Assembly: GCA_000226015.1 (NCBI GenBank)
Contig: JH156203.1
Location: 87,548-123,324 of the forward strand
Origin: Mnemiopsis leidyi
Taxonomy: Eukaryota > Ctenophora > Tentaculata > Lobata > Bolinopsidae
Length of the DNA stretch: 35,777 nt
Direction: 5' to 3'
Below, one piece after another: positions 10,491 to 21,949 of the stretch (its first letter is position 1; each line of letters starts with the position of its first letter). The translations under genes and the position numbers were made by a program. The notes beneath the pieces are model-generated. The model did not search any database. It saw only the letters and a program-made list of their open reading frames with translations, and was not told the DNA's origin.

Positions 10491-11217
10491 AAGGGTCATA
10501 GTTTGGTGAGTGGGACAATAAATGCCATCAGCTCCAATCGATCCATTCAGTGGAACAAATCGATGTTCCTTTGGCGCCAATGGCGATGTAGTGAGTGCCG
10601 AGTGGCGCCAATAGTAATCCCTATCGCCATTGTCGGTGGCGCCACTCGATGGCGATACTCTTTTCACGATCACCACTCAGAGTGAATGGATCATTTGGAA
10701 TTCCAATGGCGATTATGGAACCAATGGCGATTCATTTAAGGCAATGGCGTCAAATTCAATGACGAAAGTTGTGCCATATATTTCATTAGTGACAATAGCG
10801 AGAATCATCAAGTAATTATACTGTTGCCCAATGGTGCAAATGGCGAAAATGGCGACAATGATAATAATGGCGACAATAATAACAATACCCAATATGGTGA
10901 TAATTACAAATAAATCGTTGGTTGAAAACCTGATAATCTCGCAACATGGTTGTGGTTAGTCACAGTTATCCCAACATTAGTAATATCGCCAATTTCTTTG
11001 ACGGCATCCACGATTGGTGACAATTGCGATTGGCGACTGCGGCGCAGTTGCCGCCATTGTCAACACTTCATTGGCGCCAATCTCGATAAACACAACTATT
11101 GGTAATCGGTACCATGCCACTCACCTCATCGCCATTGGTGCCGGTGGAATATCCATTTGATCCATCGAGTGGATCAATTGGCCGCAATTGCCCCACTCAC
11201 CAAAATACATGAACCTT
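10491..11217. mobile_element. Inverted-repeat element built of GGCGCCAATGGCGA-like words
   Basis: The left end reads AAGGGTCATAG..TTTGGTGAGTGGGACAAT and the right end, reverse-complemented, reads AAGGTTCATG..TTTTGGTGAGTGGGGCAAT, so the termini form an imperfect inverted repeat extending inward through GATCCA..GTGGA and CACC..TGGCG blocks. The interior is a dense, irregular set of CCAATGGCGA / TCGCCATTGG words in both orientations. There is no transposase ORF. This fits a non-autonomous DNA transposon with internal subrepeats. No target-site duplication was established. Confidence 0.65.
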
Positions 11218-12481
11218 CTACATACATACATATTTCTTGTTCAAGTTCTTATTAGATTAAAATACTTTTTCGATTGACTTGAGTTGTTCGACACATCACG
11301 ATGTGGTTCTGTCAGCAGGGCAGTAAAATTCAAGATACAAATTAGTAAATTGTTTACAACAGTATTTAAATTGTTACCACGTGATGTAACACCTACTGTA
11401 TGTTGCGGCATGATACTCCTCCGTCTGGGGCCTGGGTATCATGCGCTGTGAACTGTAACTGCCCCATTGTCCGATAATCAGAGGGTTAGATCGATGACGT
11501 CATTAGTGATGGGTTGAGTGTGTGCACCTATTTACTTCATTACTCTGAAATTCTTAGTAGTCCCCACTACGCTCACGTTAATTCTTTTCACTAAATTTTC
11601 AGTATCTTTACAGAGTTACACTCGATATATTGCGATTTTCCGTTTGACTTATTGTGAAAAAGCGTTTATTTTCCTTAAATTTCTCATGGCAGTAGCACTA
11701 TATAGCGAGTTTATTTCAGCCGCCCGTCGTGAAATCGTCCAATTGTCTTGATTGAATTAACCATGACTATGAGGTTCCATTTGAATCCCACTTTCAAGGT
11801 GCCTTGACTTATTTTGAAATGAAAGTGGGTAGTAGAGAACGGAATTTCTGGGGAGAAGTCACAAATCCTACGTGATAGCGTTCCTCGAAAATGCTTTATT
11901 GTTTTTGCCTATTATGAGGTATTACTATTTTGAACTTCTTACTCAAATGACCTCTTTCAATTCAGGAAGTATTTTAGATAGAAAATTGTTTATCTTAAAT
12001 CTTATATGTGACTATTTATAAATCTTTAAATCTTTAAATCTTTAATTTCATCTCTTTGTTAATGCAAACTTCTAGAACACTCAATTAAAACTCGTAATTT
12101 GTAAAACATAACATTCATTATCAGTTAAATTGCAACTATAATTTACAGTTACACAAATACATATCATCATCAGCAACATTAAGGGTACCAATATAGTGAA
12201 TAGAGGATATGGCTTGCTGTCGGTTTAAATAGAGATGAACAAACGAGTCAAATATTTTCATTGCTGCTGTCTTTGAATCATGAACCATCATTGTCATGTA
12301 CTAATGACCTAAACCTACACTATCAGTATATTCTCGCCCTGCGGTCCAGTCCTCAATCGACTTAGATCTTTAGCCTCGCTGAATCACGTCGGAAATTCCA
12401 CCGCCTCTTGGGATGGGCGTGCCAAGTATGTTCTTGAATCTGTTTCATGTCATAGTGGGTAGGAGACCGCCGTAGAGGCAG
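11218..12481. other. No gene seen; AT-rich
   Basis: Contains a short array of AAATCTTTA words (about 12020-12045) and an inverted pair CCCACTTTCA / TGAAAGTGGG (about 11789-11829). The frame at 11518-11751 is AT-rich with no support. The downstream end of CBFB transcripts probably lies here if the alternative tail exon is used. Confidence 0.4.
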
Positions 12482-12556
12482 CTAATAAGGGTGGTATCGG
12501 TGGGGGTGGTGGTTTCTCGAGCCCTCGGGGCCCGTACTCGAGGACAACTGGTTGCT
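12482..12556 (-). CDS. CBFB: Possible alternative last coding exon of CBFB
   Basis: An acceptor (GCCGATACAG) ends at 12557 and is followed in phase 0 by 24 codons and a stop. The peptide is Ser/Pro/His-rich (SNQLSSSTGPEGS, then HHPHRYHPY), like the low-complexity tail of vertebrate CBF-beta. It would be reached from the internal donor at 12911. Inference from splice signals only; a second frame is also open here. Confidence 0.35.
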   Translation of the reverse strand, partial: SNQLSSSTGPEGSRNHHPHRYHPY

Positions 12557-12654
12557 CTGTATCGGCATTAATTGAGCACCCTGGTTGGAGATTACTGACA
12601 TAAGGTTAGACAACTTTACTGGGATGGATTTACACTTACATTTATATTTACTTT

Positions 12655-12715
12655 CAGACTTTACTCCTGATTCTTAATTGCAGACTTTACTCCTGATTCT
12701 TAATTGCAGACTTCA
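12655..12715. repeat. 26-bp direct repeat, about 2.3 copies
   Basis: CAGACTTTACTCCTGATTCT followed by TAATTG is repeated directly and starts a third time. It lies just downstream of the CBFB stop codon at 12890 on the minus strand. Confidence 0.7.
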
Positions 12716-12746
12716 ATCGGGTTTTACACCTTTCATATCATACAAT

Positions 12747-12764
12747 TTTATTCATTTATTTATT
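12747..12764 (-). terminator. Clustered AATAAA polyadenylation signals for CBFB
   Basis: On the minus strand three AATAAA hexamers overlap or adjoin (12747-12752, 12755-12760, 12759-12764), 126-143 bases past the stop at 12890. This favours a transcript ending with that stop. Confidence 0.5.
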
Positions 12765-12889
12765 AATTAAATATACTTCCAATTAAACAATAAGCATCCG
12801 TCAGACTTAAGTTCTTGTACACAATTACAGATAGATATTCAGTTTCAATTTGTCTATTTCCAAAACATAGACTCGACTAGAATAAATAT

Positions 12890-14179
12890 CTACACCGTGA
12901 GATGACTTACTGCGATTGAGAACTCGTTTTTCATCTGTCTCTCCTCGTATTCTCTAAGTTTGGCCCGCACTATTCGGTCTTCTTGCTGAAATATACTAAA
13001 TTTAAGTTGACACAGTTTCTCAACCTCCAATTTCACCAACTTCCCCAATCCTTTTGAAAACACAAAATTAAAGAACATGGCATGTGACATGAGACAACTG
13101 ACAAGTATAACTAGGTTAGCAAATGGCTCCTATTGCCAAGGTGAACTCACATCCGCCAAGTCGTAGTCAAACTCAAGTCGAGCTACGCCGTCCAGACGTT
13201 TTAAATCGATCCAGCCCTTGAGTTGTACACAAACTCCGTTCATGATGAACCGACTTTTTAGAACCACCTGAAACAATAAGTTGTTGTTTAAACATGTTGT
13301 CCGATAGACTTAATCCTTCCGTGATTTGATGCGCTAAGTGCTATAGATAGACCCTGTCGTTTTGGGAAACCTTTAATAGCCACTTTTTTCTCTTGAAACT
13401 ATATCTCTTTTTAAACACTTATTTAGATCATCTGTCAGGTCTATATCAGGCAATCATCCGTACCTTGGACGGATCCTTATCAAAATCGACGTACTCTTTC
13501 GTAACTTTGTCTGTCGGGCCGGATGGCGGGTAAAACTGAAGCATCAGGTTTACTCCAGTGTTTAGGAATGCCTGAAGAGTGAAATGTAAGACTGATCTTC
13601 TGGTGACCGTTCATTTTCGCAATACGCCGACTTTTAAACTATCTGTTTTGTGTTTAAAATACCTGACTCCCTGACTATTTGCCTGGCTAAGTGAATTATC
13701 GAGGGACAGTTATTTACACATGATACCGCAAGCCGAGTGTGCGACGGTCTCGGTACTTACCACGCATGTATGTCCCTCCTTGCAGTCGTTAATAAACCGT
13801 TGTGAGCGTTCCTCGGGCGACTTATCACGGTAGGACGTTACTCTTATCTGAGGAGAAGCATTGAGGTGAAAACTAGAACAAAATCGTTTGGAAACATAGG
13901 ACATAGACATCAATCTTCGGTTGGAATGGGATCAAAATTATGAACTTCAGAATTATAACTTTAAATGAGGGTCATATCATGTTGGTTCATTACGTTGGTC
14001 CATCTTTAATTTAGGTCAAAAAGGAAAATATTCAAGTTTAAGTTAATCTAGTCAAGGAATACAATATCTTCACGTCTGAAAAGACAAATAATATTTCATA
14101 CCTCTGTGTCTTCGCTCAGTTTTCTGAACAATTCGTCTGTTTCAAACTTATGAGACTGGTCCTGAACTACTCGTGGCAT
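12890..14179 (-). CDS. CBFB: Core-binding factor beta (CBFB), complete, 5 exons
   Basis: CBF-beta is the non-DNA-binding partner of RUNX (Runt-domain) transcription factors; it raises their DNA affinity and stability in the nucleus. Exons: 14179-14102, 13847-13761, 13571-13464, 13267-13151 and 12985-12890, all phase 0 and GT-AG, giving about 161 residues (human about 182). Family landmarks in order: N-terminal MPRVVQDQSHKFET and LFRKLS; SYRDKSPEERSQRF (human FRDRPHEERQARF); NTGVNLMLQFYPP (ATGTNLSLQFFPA); EYVDFD; NGVCVQLKGWIDLKRLDG (NGVCVIWKGWIDLQRLDG); LEFD; then QEDRIVRAKLREYEERQ. The start ATG is the conserved MPRVV. The last exon contains a good internal donor (GCA|GTAAGT at 12911/12910), so an alternative C-terminus using a downstream exon at 12556-12482 is possible. 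CBFB is expected to be a single-copy housekeeping-type developmental gene; nothing looks broken. Confidence 0.95.
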
Positions 14180-14385
14180 CAATCCATAGTGCAGCAGCTG
14201 AAAATACCCACTTTTAGGGGAATCGCTCATTTCAAAATCCCGGTTTTAAGTCCAGAGATGCTGCCTAACGTGACATTCATCTTAGACAGCTGTCAAATTT
14301 TCTCGTTTCAAAGCTCCAGACAGATAAAAATCGATAATTCCATCAAGTTGAGCCCCTGTTTTGGTAGACATCGCTAATTAACGTC

Positions 14386-14600
14386 TCAAACAAGTGCACC
14401 AGATCCCCGTCTCGGACTGTGAATATTCGGGGCTGTACACCTAATTCCCGAGTTCCGTTTGCCCGCTACCCCGGCTAAACTCACATGGAACATAGAGGGG
14501 TTGTGGTCAGGCTCGAGGAAGTCTGGCACGGCGGCAGCGGCACAGTGCCTCAGCGCGCACGTGTTGCTACGCGCTACAACCAGGGCTGCAGAGTCTTGCG
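14386..14600 (-). other. GC-rich patch with a possible minus-strand exon
   Basis: An open minus-strand frame (about 14594-14487) ends at a good donor (TTCCAT|GTGAGT) and starts near acceptor-like CTCTGCAG. It encodes VVARSNTCALRHCAAAAVPD and then FLEPDHNPSMFH. I do not recognise it, and the plus strand is also open with its own donor (GAGAAG|GTAAGG). It lies 300 bp upstream of CBFB and could simply be promoter-proximal GC-rich DNA. Confidence 0.2.
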
Positions 14601-14656
14601 GAGTGAGAAGGTAAGGTTGATGAAGAGAGGAAGGGGTGGTCACAGGGAAGAGGTCC

Positions 14657-14957
14657 TTAGTTCAGCCAGAATATCGCTAGGTTAAAGTATTTGTTAGGTT
14701 TAGTTCAGCCAGAATATCGCTAGGTTAAAGTATTTGTTAGGTTTAGTTAAGCCAGAATATCGCTAGGTTAAAGTATTTGATAGGTTTAGTTCATCGAGAA
14801 TATCGCTAGGTTAAAGTATTTGTTAGGTTTAGTTAAGCCAGAATATCGCTAGGTTAAAGTATTTGTTAGGTTTAGTTCAGCCAGTATATCGCTAGGTTAA
14901 AGTATTTGTTAGGCTTAGTTTAGCCAGAATATCGACAGGTTAAAGTCCTTTTAAGGT
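14657..14957. repeat. 43-bp minisatellite, 7 copies
   Basis: GCCAGAATATCGCTAGGTTA recurs at 14665, 14708, 14751, 14794 (variant), 14837, 14880 and 14923, exactly 43 bp apart. Unit changes are few (AGTTCAG/AGTTAAG, AGAATATC/AGTATATC). There are no unique spacers, so it is a simple tandem array. Confidence 0.9.
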
Positions 14958-17421
14958 TTAGATGCTATGTTTGCCAATTGCGTACCGTGATTGTCTATTA
15001 TATGGTAGGATTTGATTTTCTCAGCACATTACTAGATGTTTTATAAGTGTTGACGGTCGGAGCCAATTTATACAAAAACAAAAACGAACAAAACCACGCT
15101 AAAACCTCTGTGGTCAGCAACTCAAGCCAGAAATGTCAAATTTGTGGTTGCGGTGCAAAAATAGCAAAATCGCAAACTCGTAATGTTCGTTACCAGAAGT
15201 GGACACATTGAAAATAGTGCCGATATATCGAGACAAGTTGTATCACGAGCATTGTATTGGTAAAAATGCAAGTTTTAATCAAATAATTAGGCAGTCAAGC
15301 AGCGATATAATTACTAGTCTGTCAAGCCAGTGCAGGTTTTTCTTGGCTGCGGATTGTCAGATCTTGTTATTGCTGACGGTAATTTTGTTATATTATTTTA
15401 ATGACATGGATCATAATGAATGATTGTTCGACAGAGAATAGCGATTAGGGGGCAACAATAACAAGGAAATAAGGTGCTGTATAAATTTAAAGAAAGTAAT
15501 TTGTCGCGAAACTTTTTGGGGTTAATTTTTACTTTATTTTTAGTAAATTTTATCTAAACATGGCCTAAAAGGTGGCAGCTGTGCGGAAAATTAATTAGTT
15601 TCTTAATTACACAAAATTGCAAAATGATTAAACTAGACCTTCAATTTATAGTAGATGTATACATGCTTGTTCGCCTTATGTAATCAGATTACAAAAATTG
15701 TAACCATGCACATTCCCTTCCACTATAAGTTGTAGATCTCGATCTCACAGATAAAGGTCAAGTTTGGTAGTTATGATCAATTGGCGAGCATTACTTGTTT
15801 AAGAGTAAAATACCATTGAAATCTTTTGCCTATGTTTAGTCAGCTGTTTAATGTACCTTCGTAAATACAAGCACACAGAGTTAATGATAACTGAACATTC
15901 AACATGTGCTTAATTTTGAAACCTAAATTCAAATTGAGTGTACACTAATAAAATGCATATGCTTAAATCTTCCTAAAATAAATTGAATACCGAAAGATGA
16001 CAGGCAACGGTGGAATGAATAAAAGATCCGCACTAATTTGGCCCACTTTTATAATTCCATATCGTCAAATTCCTTCGCCACTAAGAATGCTAAAATAAAA
16101 TGAAACTACATGCGTTTAGCTGACCCCGAATAAGCAATATAAATGTTATGATATCCTGGCAGTCATGAAATACATCCATTTAGAAATGTCGCAGTAGAAC
16201 ATAGTTTCAAAATTCCTGCGTGTAAAGCGATAGTCCCTGAAAAGTAAGGTGCTATCGCAGTCAATCTGGGAGTGACTCTGTTACACGTGTCGGTGTAACG
16301 TGGACTACCGGGATACTTGACACACACAATGTCGTTAAGGTTTTAAAGTATCGCCCCACGAACACGAAATAGCGGGGGCCCTCATCTGAATACACCGACT
16401 TCTAGCCTGGAGTCCGGACCCTGTGGGTATAACTATAACAACCTATTTGGTGAAGAAAGTGCGATCTATCGAAAATTTGTCGGTAAAGTTTGCAAAGTTT
16501 TACCGATCTATATAAGCGACGTTCTATAATAGTTAAATTACCATCATCGAGCGATTCGTTATTGACTCTCGATACCCTACTGTACTGACTCAAGGAAACA
16601 TACACGTATCAAGTGAACCCATCCGAATTTGTGGTCGACTGGTGCAAAATATAATCGGTAGTTTGCGGTTCGCACCCCAAGTACTCGAACATTGCAGGCT
16701 GCGCCGCCTAAAAACCGCAACCAAATCATTCATAAGCGCACGATCTATACGGCAGTCTAATCAGAAATAAGTAATACATGAAACATGAATAGAATAATTA
16801 AACACTAAGTACTGTCGACAAATCTACAATAAAGTCTCTAACTTTCTAAACAAACGAAAATTTACTTAGCGTGGACAACAAAATCGCAGCAGTTTAACAC
16901 TTTCTTGTCCGTATTACGACACGAAAGCAACGGTGCGGAAATTATTGCTACTTTCATTGTGCTTGAGTAATCCACCATCACGTTTGTCATCACTTCGTTA
17001 TGTGCAAATAACTCCCCACCATTAGCGGACATGCATCGTTTCATTGATATCCTCCTACTTTCATGGATTTTGTCATGACTTTCATTCTATTGGAGCCAAC
17101 TTTCTAACTTAAACCAGATTGTAACTGCAGTTCTGATACCGGTACAGAGATCACAGCTCACTGCATATATGTACTACGTAAACAATAAGCTCTCGTTTGC
17201 TGACGAATGACGGTTGAGTATAGAGACTGAAGCAGGGGGACGATTCATATAGCTGATCAAACCGCAAACTAGAAAACAAATGCTGTACGGGTAAGAGGAT
17301 TGGTGATAGTTAGCTGACTCAGCGAGGAGGGAGCAAGGAGTGGAGTGAAGTGCCGGACGCCAGGCCGGGTATACAGTCTGTACAGCAGGTCCAACAACAA
17401 CTACAACACCGGACACGACTG
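14958..17421. other. No gene supported
   Basis: Mostly AT-rich. A weak plus-strand exon candidate overlaps the end (17323-17452): acceptor CTGACTCAG, then 42 codons including SRSNNNYNTGHDCTCPS, and a stop. The opposite strand is equally open, so I do not call it. No tRNA, rRNA or transposase seen. Confidence 0.4.
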
Positions 17422-17855
17422 CACGTGTCCAAGCAACCTTCCCTCCACTTGACACAAGCAAATATTCCTAATTCGAGGCCAATAAACTCAGGAAATTCGT
17501 AACAAAAATCGAATTCAAGATAGCTTACTCGCTGTTATGAGCGCTGCCACGAGGGAGCACGTGGGGAGCACGTGACGCGGGCTGGGTCACGTGACCTCGC
17601 TCGTCTCGCAGTGTCTCGGGGGTATCGCAACCACGGGGCCGGACCAATATCACCGTGTTCTGTCTACCCAGATCAACGAAAAAGTTTATCTAAAGTTTCA
17701 AATGTGTTCCGGAGAGGACGAGTGTTATGTATGCAGTAAATTGGATGTATGTAGTATTAGTTTCACAAGTAGCCGTGTCGGGTGGCAGCCACGTGACCGC
17801 ATCACGTGTACACAGGCATTGCTGGATACGGCTCTCTGGACCTGCACGACACGTG
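17422..17855. promoter_or_regulatory. Cluster of CACGTG (E-box) sites
   Basis: CACGTG occurs at 17422, 17558, 17569, 17588, 17790, 17803 and 17850. Several are extended palindromes or half-extended forms (GGTCACGTGACC at 17585-17596, GCCACGTGACC at 17788). This extended form is preferred by bHLH-ZIP factors such as USF and TFE/MITF. The surrounding DNA is GC-rich, like a promoter, but I cannot attach a gene to it. Confidence 0.45.
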
Positions 17856-19763
17856 ACGCCCGCTGCAACGACCCACCTGTGTAAACACAAACATTCAAAT
17901 CCTCATTATCATACTGAGAAATCGCTTCCTGGGGCTGGGTGGGTGAGATGGACTGAAGTGTGAGTGTCGCAGTAGGGAACCAACCTTATCACACCTTTCA
18001 AAAGAGCGGTCCGTGACGTAAGGCGCAAAGCAAGGTGCCTCCCTCTTCTAAAATAGATGCAAGCTATCACACCATCCTCAAGCACTGATATAGATATGTA
18101 CTGCAGGATCTCCAGTCTGATGAGGACCACGTAAACACAGTTTAGACCTGCTGCCTACTGGATCGCCAAGAACTTGATAACCGATACCTACAACTCCCTA
18201 ACTCTGGTCTCTTGGTCTCTTGGACAAGCAACACGAATCCAATTATCGCGATGTTAATTGTCTCTGAGACCCGTAGGAGCTGTTACCATGGTGATAACTG
18301 ATAACATCCTCTACCTTCGATCTTCATCTTCTAAACCACTATCTCTTTCAATCTGGTCAAACAGCATGCTCGCCATGTGTGTTGTATTCAACGTCGTCTA
18401 TTGAATTAGACGAGCTTGGTCTTGCTTCCCTCGAAGTAGGACGGATACTGGTTAAAGTTTAACTGCTCCCCTCCTACGATCGTAACCTCAGACCGCTGCA
18501 CCGAGAACGATGCTCAATTCCCGCGTGCTATCGTCTAGCAGCTCGGTTTTTCTGCACGTGTAGCTCGCTTGTTGTGTTTCGAAGTGGTTGGGCGGCTGGA
18601 CTGCGTTCTCGTTGGCTGACAAGTCTCCTAGTCCCTGATTGGACGAGAGCTCTACAGCGCGTCTCGGGACCGGGTCAGGTGTCCGCTGTTTTAGTCACGT
18701 TGTACCCTCCTATTTTGCCAGCCTGATGCTTATTAGCTTGATGCGATTCTGTCTGGCTCAAAATGCGATGCGCCTCGTCAAATCACTTCAAACGACCGCA
18801 TGCAATCAAGATGGAAATGGAAGATCAAATCGGGAACCAACTATGCTCTGTGCTGATGGACTGATTTGTTGAAATTAAAGCTACATGCATAACAATAGGG
18901 CTTACATCAGAGCTAAGAAAATGACCCACTACGTTTAGGTAATCATTTTCACAAAGTCAACTAGAAGCTTGCACTTTAAGTTTAAATTTAGAATCAGAAT
19001 CTCGGATTTTTCGAACACTTGCATGTCGTTTGATCTTGTATAATCCTAAATCTGGATATTTTTGGCCCTTGACTAAATGGCATGTAAGGAACGGAGAGGC
19101 ACGTTTGTACAAGAACTTCGATCTCCGATGTAGATAAGAAACAAACTTGCAAATTTTAGCGCCCTTTTTGTGCTTGATAATGCTCGGGGAAAGAACTAAA
19201 CCAGGCGATCATTCCTCAAAGTATAGGTGATATTTCTTGAATCTTGTCTTAATTTCATATGTGAATAAGCCGATTGAAATTTGGTGATCAAAGACTTTTG
19301 AAGTTTACTTGCTCGGCGTTCACGTTTTCTGAATTCTAAGCTAACTTTGATATTCTTTAAGACCTATAAAATGTGACCCGGACTTAGAAAAAGACCGACC
19401 AATTCCTCAAAATGACCAGGAATCTCGTGAAATTCCTTTATTTTTCTTGAGAAGGAAACGAAAATTTAAGTACAAATGGAGACGTATAACTACTACTAAA
19501 AGCTTAAATTTCCTCGGTATATATAATATTGTATATAAAATAATGTATCGAAATTAAATTGCAGTTTTTCATTAGGTTGCTAGGGAAGTTTCTTAACGAA
19601 GTGTTTTCGATCTTACAGCAAAACCTTGATTTTTCTACGTTGGAGTTTAAAAAATTAATTCATAAAACAGAAAAAGGTTTGGCAAGGCATGATCGTAATA
19701 GTTCGATAAAAAAGGAAATAATTTCTGATAGCAGCAAGTAGTTATTAAGTCTCATTCTTCAAA
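17856..19763. other. No gene supported
   Basis: A CCAAT-box-like GATTGGACGAG lies at about 18638 and another CACGTG at 18555, so a weak promoter-like stretch exists around 18540-18660. The frames around it have no splice or domain support. Confidence 0.35.
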
Positions 19764-19848
19764 TTTAGTAGTTTTGTTGATTTTCTCTGTAGACTTGAAA
19801 ATGTGTTTTCCTAAAAAGTCTACAGAGAAAATCAACAAAACTACTAAA
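19764..19848. repeat. Perfect 32-bp inverted repeat (hairpin), 21-base loop
   Basis: The left arm 19764-19795 (TTTAGTAGTTTTGTTGATTT...) matches the right arm 19817-19848 base for base as its reverse complement. The loop is 19796-19816. It is followed by an A-run. It could be a young inverted duplication, a tiny foldback element or a small-RNA hairpin. Confidence 0.85.
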
Positions 19849-21949
19849 TAAAAAAACTTCGAAATGATCGAGGATAAAAGTAAGCGGCAAGCCTAACAGA
19901 GCATCACACCTAAGTATCCGATAGTTTGACTGGTGTTAACACTTGGACCAGGAGTAAAACAAAATGAATTTGTCAAAGAGAAAAACACCACAACAACAAC
20001 TACTCCTCATCCCCTTACAGTTATTATATGCATCTGTCACGTACCGGGAAGAAACTCTAAGTACTCTCACGTGTCTTCATCTCTTTTCCTATTGGGCCGG
20101 CCAAAAATCCGATAGTTCTATTGGACGGTCGGAGACATAGAACTAGGGCTTGGTTATACAAGTCAAGATTTGGAAAAACGATTACTTAACCGCAACCCTC
20201 TGCCACGGCACATCCGGAACGTATAGTTCCAGCTAACTACCTTCTAACGAGGACCACGTGACCTAAAATCAGCTATAATTCTTGGCAGTGAGAGAGTGTC
20301 CTCTGTTGAGTTGCATGTGTCTGCCAATGTGAGAAGGAAAAACCGTGCGGATGTCAAATTCTGTGGGAAAAATAACTGTCTACGTCTAACTTGATATCTC
20401 AAATTCTGTTTTTTCTTAGGTTACGAGCAGATTGTTGAGATCTATGTCTAAAATCTGGCACTAAACTTTCGAATTTATCAAAAAGGTTTTTAGATTTGTG
20501 AAACTAGAAAATTTCACAAAGATTCCATCAAAGCTGCAATGTCTATTCTTGTAAAAAAAGTATTTTTCCGCTGGTGTGGTAGTTGTTAATATGATGGATA
20601 ACAAAGTGGGCCGCCAAAATTTCTCAAAAATCAAGAAGGTCGGGGATTCACAAAAAGAAATGGATAAAAAGGTTTTCGCATAAAAGTAGTCCGAATAAGT
20701 TGTGTAAAATTTTATACCGTTGTCTACAGCGAAAGATTGTTGAGATTTTAATTTGGGTTGTTCATGATACCGATAATAAGTGATCTATATGACTTTAAGA
20801 CTGTGTTGCTGTTTTATGTTATGAGAGTATAGAAATTAATAAAAGAAGTTCAAATCTTTTCAGACATGGCTTTGTCAATCTGCATCAATTATGGGGTGAA
20901 TTGTTGACCAATCAATTGTTTGGGACTTGGCCTTCTTAAAGTTTACGTCTTACCAACAAAAAAACTTGAACCAATATTAGAAAACATGGAACTGCATATG
21001 TTTTACAAAAATGTCGGTTTTCATCAAACTAAAAGCGGACAACTGGACCCGTAACGGCAAGGTCGGCACGCGAAAAAGGAATTATCTAGCGGAGCTGGCT
21101 GTCGGAAGAAGGTGCCCAGTCTATAAGTTGGGTCGGGAAGGATCTCATTATCACGGCAGTAGACGCCTGTCGTCTGACGGCGTGTTGCTCTCAACCCCCG
21201 GGCATCATGAGGCCCAGTTAACCTCCCGCCAGAGCGTCTAACCAACCCAATTAGGAGCAACAACAACCGAACAAAGGTGCCCAATCAGAAAAGTTCATTG
21301 TTGAACTAGACTCGTCTGGCCGGTCCGTGACTCGTGACTCGACGTAACGTGTTTAAACGGTAAACAGTACAGCTCACCATGGCAACACCACTGGAATAAC
21401 GCGCAGCGTTAACTGCACGGCTATCTCACAGGTGTGCTGCGATGGTCACGTGACCCAGTTACTGGAACGAACAAGCAAGACCTGCACGTTCTGGCTTATT
21501 ATTAACTCTGCCCTACACTACCTGATAACCCACGTGCTTGATCAGGGCAAATCCATGTCCATTGAGCGATCTTCAAAACGGTTGACTAGTTGATTAATAA
21601 GCATTAAAACACGGCTCTTTATTCATCGGGTGCTTTCCCCTTAAAATCTATCTAATGATGATGTTGTCAGTGAACACTGAACTATCAAGTTCTGTTTGAT
21701 CGCAGGAATTCTCGTATCTTGTCGTGGACCATCTGGCGAGTTTTCTCGGTCGGTCGGAACTTACCGCACGTCCTTGAGGCTCCCTGACAAGATTTGCACC
21801 TATCAGATCTACAAATAGAAAATCTGGAAATTCAACAGACATGCAACATAATCGCACTGGAAAAGTAATGAAAAAGTTGTAGCAGGGTCTTCTTGTCTGG
21901 TAATCGTCACGGTTAGCTGCCCACATCGTGATGCGGAGATCAGCTCTTT
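19849..21949. other. No gene supported
   Basis: Additional CACGTG sites at 20068, 20255, 21447 (GGTCACGTGACCC) and 21531. At 21024-21284 both strands are open; the minus frame includes VYCRDNEILPDPTYRLGTFF, but I see no consistent splice sites or family. A donor-like GTAAGT at about 21763 on the minus strand has no in-frame exon continuing from the BPI gene. Confidence 0.35.

Noticed and set aside
14657..14957. Possible CRISPR array
   Set aside because: The 43-bp units abut directly, without unique spacers, and the window is clearly eukaryotic.
17174..17461. Minus-strand 95-codon frame, and a rival plus-strand exon 17323-17452
   Set aside because: Both strands are open over the same bases and neither connects to other exons, so I could not choose one as real.
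17591..17884. Plus-strand frame of 97 codons with several cysteines
   Set aside because: Overlapping frames are open on both strands in GC-rich DNA with E-box palindromes; cysteine spacing matches no domain I know.
21011..21284. Overlapping frames on both strands near 21 kb
   Set aside because: The minus-strand peptide looks protein-like (CRDNEILPDPTYRL), but no in-phase splice sites link it to the BPI gene and no family is recognised.
21764..21812. Possible 12th exon of the BPI gene ending at a GTAAGT donor (21763)
   Set aside because: In the required phase 0 it opens with a stop codon, and the BPI fold is already complete at 21988.
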